Notes under the pieces: generated by a model
What the model was told of the DNA's origin: nothing
Seen by the model: the letters and a program-made list of their open reading frames with translations, nothing else
The model's database searches: none
Shown: positions 59,229 to 64,000 of the stretch, one piece after another
Layout of the letters: every line of letters begins with the position of its first letter
Numbering within the stretch: position 1 is the first letter of the stretch
From: Virgibacillus sp. SK37
GTDB lineage: Bacteria > Bacillota > Bacilli > Bacillales > Amphibacillaceae
Direction: 5' to 3'
Assembly: GCF_000725285.1 (NCBI RefSeq)
Contig: NZ_CP007161.1
Span: 2,704,213-2,768,212, forward strand
Length of the DNA stretch: 64,000 nt
Translations under genes and position numbers: made by a program

Positions 59229-60584
59229 TTAATTTTGTACGGCTTCGTTGACAGTTGCTTTAATAGCCGCTTCTAATATATCCAGACCTTCCTCCAACTG
59301 TTCATCCGTAATGACGAGTGGCATTAACAGACGTACAACATTATCGTAGAACCCTGCTTTCAATGCAATCAATCCTCGATTTTGTGCTTCCTTTAGTACC
59401 TTACCGGTAATATTTCCGTCTGGTTTCTTACTTTCTCGATCCTCTACGAACTCCAAGGCACACATCGCACCGAGTCCACGGTAGTCGCCAATAACTTCAT
59501 GGTTTTTATATAACTGTTCAAATTTTTTCATTACTTTATTTCCTATTTCGACTGCACGCTCGTTTAAATTCTCCTTTTCCATGACGTCCAATACAGCGAT
59601 CCCTGCTTTGCAGCCGAGCGGGCTGCCACAATAAGTCCCTCCCAGTTCTCCGGATTTGGCATGATCCATTATATTCTTTCTTCCAACCACCCCACTAATC
59701 GGCAGTCCTGCAGCCATCGATTTCGATATAGTAATCAAATCTGGTTCCACTCCGTAATGCTCCATAGCAAAATATTTTCCAGTCCGCCCGAATCCTGTCT
59801 GAATTTCATCTGCGATAAATAGTATCCCATGCTGCTTGCATAATTCATAAACCCCCTTTACAAATGCCTGATCAGGAATAATAAATCCGCTTTCGCCCTG
59901 TATTGGTTCCATGATAAAGGCAGCAACCTGGCTTGCATCTACTTCACTAATAAAGAAATCTTTCAATTGGTCAAGCAGATACGTTGTATACGCTTCTAAA
60001 CTCATTGACTCGGGGCGCCGATATGCATAAGGAAAAGGAGCATGGTAGATTTCCGGCGCAAATGGCCCATATTCATATTTATATGGCTTTACCTTCCCGG
60101 TTAATGACATCGCCAATAATGTTCTTCCATGAAATCCACCTGAAAATGATACAACGGCCTGACGATTCGTAAATTTCCGGGCAATTTTTATTGCGTTTTC
60201 TACAGCTTCTGCTCCACTATTCAGGAACATTACTTTCTTATCAAAATCACCTGGGGCCAGTCTGGCTATTTTCTCAGCAAATTCAATATAAGGGTCATAC
60301 ATCATCACATTAAATCCGGTGTGAATATAACTATCCACTTGTTCATGCAATGCAGTGACCACCGTGTCATGACAATGTCCTGCATTAATTGTTCCAATTG
60401 CCCCTGCAAAATCGATAAAGCTATTTCCGTCTACATCCTCCAGCATGGCTCCTTTTGCTGTTTTAACAAATGACGGTATTCCATAACTTACACCATCAGG
60501 TACGATATCCAATCTTCGTTGAAGTAGCTCTTTCGCCTTTGGACCAGGTAATTCTGTTATCACATTCGCAAATCTTCTTGCCAT
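59229..60584 (-). CDS. Class III aminotransferase (GabT/DoeD-like)
   Basis: PLP omega-aminotransferase of 451 residues: FLNSGAEAVENAIKIARKFT, GGFHGRTLLAMSLTGK, DEIQTGFGRTGKYFAMEHYGVEPDLI, Schiff-base Lys in TISKSMAAGLPISGV, and GTYCGSPLGCKAGIAVLD. It resembles 4-aminobutyrate transaminase; DoeD of ectoine catabolism (2,4-diaminobutyrate transaminase) belongs to the same family, and sequence by eye does not separate them. The ATG at 60584 has AAGGAGG eight bases upstream. First enzyme gene after the GntR regulator (51 bp). Confidence 0.9.
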   Translation of the reverse strand: MARRFANVITELPGPKAKELLQRRLDIVPDGVSYGIPSFVKTAKGAMLEDVDGNSFIDFAGAIGTINAGHCHDTVVTALHEQVDSYIHTGFNVMMYDPYIEFAEKIARLAPGDFDKKVMFLNSGAEAVENAIKIARKFTNRQAVVSFSGGFHGRTLLAMSLTGKVKPYKYEYGPFAPEIYHAPFPYAYRRPESMSLEAYTTYLLDQLKDFFISEVDASQVAAFIMEPIQGESGFIIPDQAFVKGVYELCKQHGILFIADEIQTGFGRTGKYFAMEHYGVEPDLITISKSMAAGLPISGVVGRKNIMDHAKSGELGGTYCGSPLGCKAGIAVLDVMEKENLNERAVEIGNKVMKKFEQLYKNHEVIGDYRGLGAMCALEFVEDRESKKPDGNITGKVLKEAQNRGLIALKAGFYDNVVRLLMPLVITDEQLEEGLDILEAAIKATVNEAVQN

Positions 60585-60635
60585 ATGATCAGCCTCCTTC
60601 AAATTTCATTCATATAGGCTAGCCCACATGAAGTT

Positions 60636-61325
60636 TTAATTCGGGTCTTGTATTACTTTGTCTTCCTCTACTTCTTTCCTACCAAGTATTTTTTCTTCCA
60701 CATAAACAATATGGTTCTTCACTTTTTCTTTAACAACAGAAGCTTCCTTGGTTTTTAATGCCTCAAGTAAGGCCTGATGTTCTTCATAAAATGAGTGGAA
60801 ACTGGAATAGTGTTGATCAAGATGCATAAGGAATGTACGAATCTGTACTTGCAGAGAATCGTAAATCTTGATTATTCGTGAATTATCACATAGATCCACC
60901 ACATACCGATGAAATTGTACATCCAAGTCAAATAATGCTTTCCAATCCTCCGCTTGCGCCTTTACTTTCATCTCTTTGGTAATCTTTTCTAAGTGAGCAT
61001 AATGAGAAGATTGTAATTTTGGTAGCGCTTTCGTAAATGCCGTTGCTTCAATTAATGTACGTAACTCAATAATTTCGTCGAGATCTTCTTCAGTAAATGT
61101 TGCTACATACGTACCTTTTCTAGCTTTACTTATTACTAATTCTTCTATTTCAAGGATTTTCAATGCTTCTCGAATTGTACTTCGGCTTACATCGAAAGAT
61201 TCTGCAAGATCACTCTCAAGTAATCGTTCACCAAATTGAATTTCTTTGTTCCAGATTTTTTTCTTTAACTGATCAGCTATTAACTGACTAAGCGGTTTTT
61301 GTAATATAGAATGGTCGTCATCCAC
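60636..61325 (-). CDS. GntR family transcriptional regulator, FadR/FCD subfamily
   Basis: Regulator of 229 residues. A winged helix lies at about residues 8-75 (ESDLAESFDVSRSTIREALKILE), and an all-helical FCD ligand domain at about 80-215 holds the metal/acid-binding residues DLDVQFHRYVV and a His in EEHQALLEAL. FCD regulators respond to small carboxylates or sugar acids. The start is GTG 61325 after GGGGAG. It heads the catabolic operon and has its own promoter, with a palindrome just downstream of the predicted start point, suggesting autoregulation. It is not the MocR-type EnuR regulator usual in proteobacterial ectoine clusters. Confidence 0.92.
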   Translation of the reverse strand: MDDDHSILQKPLSQLIADQLKKKIWNKEIQFGERLLESDLAESFDVSRSTIREALKILEIEELVISKARKGTYVATFTEEDLDEIIELRTLIEATAFTKALPKLQSSHYAHLEKITKEMKVKAQAEDWKALFDLDVQFHRYVVDLCDNSRIIKIYDSLQVQIRTFLMHLDQHYSSFHSFYEEHQALLEALKTKEASVVKEKVKNHIVYVEEKILGRKEVEEDKVIQDPN

Positions 61326-61368
61326 TTTCCGAGCTCCCCTTCCACTCTAGGATTATTGTTGTTTGTCG

Positions 61369-61380
61369 ATTGTCGACAAT
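61369..61380. promoter_or_regulatory. Probable operator for the GntR/FCD regulator
   Basis: Perfect 12-bp palindrome ATTGTCGACAAT, with a second half-site TTGTCGA just to the left (61362). It lies between the divergent regulator and 2-hydroxyacid dehydrogenase genes and just after the regulator promoter. FCD-type GntR proteins bind short palindromes with GT...AC arms. Confidence 0.65.
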
Positions 61381-61393
61381 ATAAACTATACTC

Positions 61394-61422
61394 ATCATAA
61401 AACACAAGAATTTACTTGTCAA
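61394..61422 (-). promoter_or_regulatory. SigA promoter for the gntR-led operon
   Basis: Minus strand TTGACA (61422-61417), 17-bp spacer, TATGAT (61399-61394); near-consensus. Confidence 0.8.
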
Positions 61423-61459
61423 TAAAATTTAGATAATTTTAAATTATTTATTTTTACTG

Positions 61460-61488
61460 TTGACTTTAGAATGAATTATGCCTATTTT
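61460..61488 (+). promoter_or_regulatory. SigA promoter for the 2-hydroxyacid dehydrogenase gene
   Basis: TTGACT (61460-61465), 17-bp spacer, TATTTT (61483-61488), with a short 5' leader before the AGGGGGA ribosome site. Confidence 0.6.
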
Positions 61489-61510
61489 AAGTGTAGATAG
61501 GGGGATTTTT

Positions 61511-62476
61511 ATGAAGAAAAAAGTTATTGTTTATAATCGATTGGAGCAACCAGTATTAGAAAAGCTACAAGAGAAGTATGATGTCCATTATTTTGAAGGT
61601 GTTGACATAAGAAAAGATCCTATGTTTTTAAATCAATTGAAAGAAACAGAGGGGATCATTGGCTTAGAGCTCCCCGTAGATCGTGAGCTACTTAGCCATG
61701 CACCGAAATTAAAGGTTATTAGTAATGTTTCTGTCGGCTATAACAATCTGGATATGGAGGAAATTAACAAACGAAATATAATGGCAACAAATACTCCTGG
61801 AGTACTAACTGATACAGTAGCAGATGCGATTTTTGGCATTCTAGTTGCTGCTGCAAGAAGAATACCTGAGCTCGACCACTATGTAAAAAGTGGAAAATGG
61901 ACAAGTGAAACAATAGACTCTTCCTATTTTGGTTTGGATGTGCATCACAAAAAGATAGGAATAGTTGGTATGGGCCGTATTGGTAAAGCCATTGCCAAAC
62001 GAGCGCATTTTGGCTTTGATATGGAGGTTTTGTATCATAGCCGTTCAAGGAAACCAGACGTCGAGGAAACCTTCTCAGCTGAGTACTGCGACCTTGATAA
62101 GTTACTATCGGAATCAGACTTTGTATGTCTTATTACTCCTTTAACTCCTGAAACAGAAGGTATGATTGGGAAAGATGAATTTAAGAAAATGAAAAAAACA
62201 GCAATTTTTATTAATGGGTCTCGAGGGAAAACAGTCGTAGAAGAAGATTTAATTCAAGCTCTAAAACGTGGTGAAATAGCTGGCGCTGGGCTCGACGTCT
62301 TTGAAAAAGAGCCAGTTGACCCGGATAATCCACTTCTTAAAATGGAAAATGTCGTAACGACACCGCATATTGGCTCATCAACCTACGAAACAGAACTTAA
62401 TATGTCTAAGCTAGCAGCTCATAACCTGGAAGAGGGGATACAGGGAAGGATCCCACCAAACCTCATTCGTGAATAA
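61511..62476 (+). CDS. D-2-hydroxyacid dehydrogenase (glyoxylate/hydroxypyruvate reductase type)
   Basis: NAD(P)-dependent dehydrogenase of 321 residues: NVSVGYNNLDMEEI, Rossmann motif GIVGMGRIGKAIAKRA, FINGSRGKTVVEEDLIQAL, catalytic Arg/Glu region and His in TPHIGSSTYET. Belongs to the GhrB/TkrA group reducing glyoxylate, hydroxypyruvate or 2-ketogluconate; the direction and substrate are open. NADP use is suggested by HSRSRKP after the second strand (Arg instead of an acidic residue). ATG 61511 after AGGGGGA is chosen; upstream in-frame codons from 61478 overlap the promoter. Divergent from gntR and sharing the palindromic operator region. Confidence 0.9.
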   Translation: MKKKVIVYNRLEQPVLEKLQEKYDVHYFEGVDIRKDPMFLNQLKETEGIIGLELPVDRELLSHAPKLKVISNVSVGYNNLDMEEINKRNIMATNTPGVLTDTVADAIFGILVAAARRIPELDHYVKSGKWTSETIDSSYFGLDVHHKKIGIVGMGRIGKAIAKRAHFGFDMEVLYHSRSRKPDVEETFSAEYCDLDKLLSESDFVCLITPLTPETEGMIGKDEFKKMKKTAIFINGSRGKTVVEEDLIQALKRGEIAGAGLDVFEKEPVDPDNPLLKMENVVTTPHIGSSTYETELNMSKLAAHNLEEGIQGRIPPNLIRE

Positions 62477-62571
62477 TAGAAAAAGCATAAGCGCCATGAA
62501 GTAACTAAGATAGGCAAATTTGCCCTAACCAGAGACTACAATTACTCGTCCCATTTTTATTCTAATATCTT

Positions 62572-62616
62572 AAAACAGATCCAGCCTCAGTTTATAGGTG
62601 GATCTGTTTTTATTTT
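62572..62616 (+). terminator. Terminator after the 2-hydroxyacid dehydrogenase gene
   Basis: Perfect 12-bp stem AAAACAGATCCA / TGGATCTGTTTT with a 15-nt loop, followed by TATTTT. Confidence 0.88.
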
Positions 62617-62735
62617 CTAATATTTTGCCCTCATTTTTTAATCTTCAAAATACAAATGGCAAGCCCCTTTTATTGCTTTGTGATATTTATAGCGGTTAAG
62701 ATAGCAAAATATCTAAAAGCTGTTGTTTAAAAGCG

Positions 62736-62790
62736 TATGATAGACATTGCGGGCGCTAAATCGATCGGGAATGTCTTTCACAAGCGAGAG
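62736..62790. repeat. Solitary relative of the 52-bp hairpin unit
   Basis: TATGATAGACATT (62736-62748) is identical to the right arm of the tandem units at 49.7 kb, and GGGAATGTCTTTCA about 25 bp on can pair with it. It lies in the 346-bp gap between convergent genes, which otherwise holds only the terminator. Confidence 0.5.
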
Positions 62791-62822
62791 GTGTTCTTCC
62801 AGACTAGCCGCAAAACTATTCA

Positions 62823-64000
62823 TCATGCTAGACGAATATTTGGTTTTACATAAAGTTCCCTGGGAAAATCGGCCAGTACCTCACAGCCGTTTTCCGTTAC
62901 ACGAAAGGACTCACTAATTTCCATACCAATAGGACCTAAATCTATGGTTGGAATCATATGAAATACCATATTTGGCTGCAAGATTGTCTTATCCCCTGGT
63001 CTTATACTCGCTGTGTGCTCTCCCCAGTCCGGCGGATAATTTAGTCCAGTGGAGTAACCCATACGAGACTCTTTTTTGACTCCATTTTTTTCAATAGACT
63101 TTCTCCAGGACTGTTCTACTTCTTCACAGGTGACACCGGATTTAATACAGTCCAGTGCTGCATTCAATCCTTCAATAACTACCTCACTTAACCGGTACAA
63201 TTCTTCACTAGGTTTACCTATCACCGCAGTACGAGCCAAAGGCGAATGATACCGTTTATAACAACCTGCCAATTCAATAATTACGGGGGTGCCTTCTGTA
63301 AATGGCTCATCTGTCCATGTTAAATGACAGGCAGACGTCTTCTCTCCTGTAGGAAGTAGTGGAACGATCGCAGGATAGTCTCCACCATATTCTTCCGTCC
63401 CAGTAATTTGGGCATAAGATATCCCTGCTACTACATCACATTCCCTTACACCTTCCTGTATTGTATCAAAAGCAATTTGCATTGCTTTTTCGGATATTCT
63501 TGCAGCCTTTCTTATATACTCAATTTCCAGATCGGATTTAATAATTCGAATCCAATTGACCAAATTTGTTCCGTCAACAAAAGTGGCATTTTTTAGCCCT
63601 TGGGTGAGTCGAAGATAACATTGAGCAGTAAAATAGTAGGCATCCATTTCTACTCCGATTGTTTTCTTATCACTTTTTTTCGTCTTCAAGAATTCACAAA
63701 CAAAATCCATTGGATGCCTAATTGTTGACTGGACAAAATGGTCTGCATATGGATGAATATGCTTCTCATCCAACCAGGTAGTGTATTTTGCTGCATTAGC
63801 ATCCATTCCTCTACCAATCCAATAAGGCTGATCTTCATCCACCATTACAACAAGCAATTGATGCACATAAAAAGACCACGCATCATATCCTGTTAGATAG
63901 TTCATGTTCGCCGGATCAGTTACCAGTAGTACTTCAATGCCAACTTGTTCCATCCTTTGTCTTGTTTTATAAAGTCTTTCTTGAAATTCTGAAATAGGAA
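62823..64000 (-). CDS. M24 family metallohydrolase, ectoine hydrolase-like (DoeA/EutD); 5' end outside the window
   Basis: Creatinase/Xaa-Pro-dipeptidase-fold enzyme, at least 392 residues. The N-terminal domain has LLVTDPANMNYLTGYDAWSFYVHQ and PYWIGRGMDANAAKYTTWL, the pattern of ectoine hydrolase. The C-terminal domain has IIKSDLEIEYIRKAA, the glycine-rich MGYSTGLNYPPDWGEH and SFRVTENGCEVL. An ATG at 63953 exists but the frame stays open to the edge with family-like residues (SEFQERLYKTRQRMEQVG), so the gene probably begins beyond 64000. DoeA opens the ectoine ring to N-acetyl-2,4-diaminobutyrate. No classical metal-ligand set was confirmed by eye. The alternative is a generic Xaa-Pro peptidase. 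Confidence 0.8.
   Translation of the reverse strand, partial: PISEFQERLYKTRQRMEQVGIEVLLVTDPANMNYLTGYDAWSFYVHQLLVVMVDEDQPYWIGRGMDANAAKYTTWLDEKHIHPYADHFVQSTIRHPMDFVCEFLKTKKSDKKTIGVEMDAYYFTAQCYLRLTQGLKNATFVDGTNLVNWIRIIKSDLEIEYIRKAARISEKAMQIAFDTIQEGVRECDVVAGISYAQITGTEEYGGDYPAIVPLLPTGEKTSACHLTWTDEPFTEGTPVIIELAGCYKRYHSPLARTAVIGKPSEELYRLSEVVIEGLNAALDCIKSGVTCEEVEQSWRKSIEKNGVKKESRMGYSTGLNYPPDWGEHTASIRPGDKTILQPNMVFHMIPTIDLGPIGMEISESFRVTENGCEVLADFPRELYVKPNIRLA

Overview
The window looks like a chromosomal segment of a low-GC, moderately halophilic member of the Bacillaceae (Virgibacillus/Oceanobacillus/Lentibacillus-like). The reasons are strong AGGAGG ribosome binding sites, frequent TTG/GTG starts, Firmicute-type T-box and lysine riboswitches, an ilv-leu operon in the Firmicute gene order, and genes resembling ectoine catabolism. 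The genus is inferred from gene content only. No rRNA, tRNA, phage, integrase, transposase gene or CRISPR array was seen.

Layout. 1-2.7 kb: an M3 oligoendopeptidase and a Cof-type HAD phosphatase. 2.7-8.3 kb: a tripartite tricarboxylate transporter (tctCBA) with a CitA/CitB-type two-component system and a candidate CcpA (cre) site. 8.4-10.1 kb: the glycerol-3-phosphate antiporter glpT with a long leader. 10.2-18 kb: a threonine-dehydratase paralogue, a YciI protein, a penicillin-acylase-family protein, and an alpha/beta hydrolase - rpiA - glycerate kinase group, flanked by two MITE-like repeats. 18-23.9 kb: an oligopeptide ABC transporter operon (oppDFBCA order). 24.2-31 kb: a tightly packed seven-gene operon that appears to make dTDP-4-acetamido-4,6-dideoxygalactose (Fuc4NAc) and carry it through the membrane. 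31-34.8 kb: leucyl aminopeptidase, a CoxG/SRPBCC protein, a YitT protein and a third MITE-like copy. 34.9-46.5 kb: branched-chain amino acid biosynthesis (ilvD, then T-box - ilvBNC - leuABCD - ilvA). 46.8-49.6 kb: a BASS-family transporter and a YtcJ-like amidohydrolase. 49.7-50.3 kb: four copies of a hairpin in an exact 52-bp tandem array and a complete lysine riboswitch with promoter and terminator. 50.3-64 kb: a catabolic island (tartrate/D-malate dehydrogenase, frameshifted NhaC antiporter, alanine racemase, D-amino-acid transaminase, EutB-like dehydratase, M20 deacylase, RidA, GabD-like and GabT-like enzymes, a GntR/FCD regulator, a 2-hydroxyacid dehydrogenase and an ectoine-hydrolase-like M24 enzyme cut by the window edge).

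How the genes work together. The 24-31 kb operon combines sugar-nucleotide synthesis (RmlA, RmlB, WecE-like, WecD-like) with the three parts of a transmembrane glycosylation machine (polyprenyl-phosphate glycosyltransferase, small flippase, YkoS-like membrane glycosyltransferase). This is the best candidate for an undescribed system. The 50-64 kb island reads as a Firmicute version of (hydroxy)ectoine catabolism with substituted and added enzymes. The lysine riboswitch faces an amidohydrolase, which is not a usual target. The ilvA at the end of the ilv-leu operon has no regulatory domain and no ATG/GTG/TTG start that would include its N-terminal segment.
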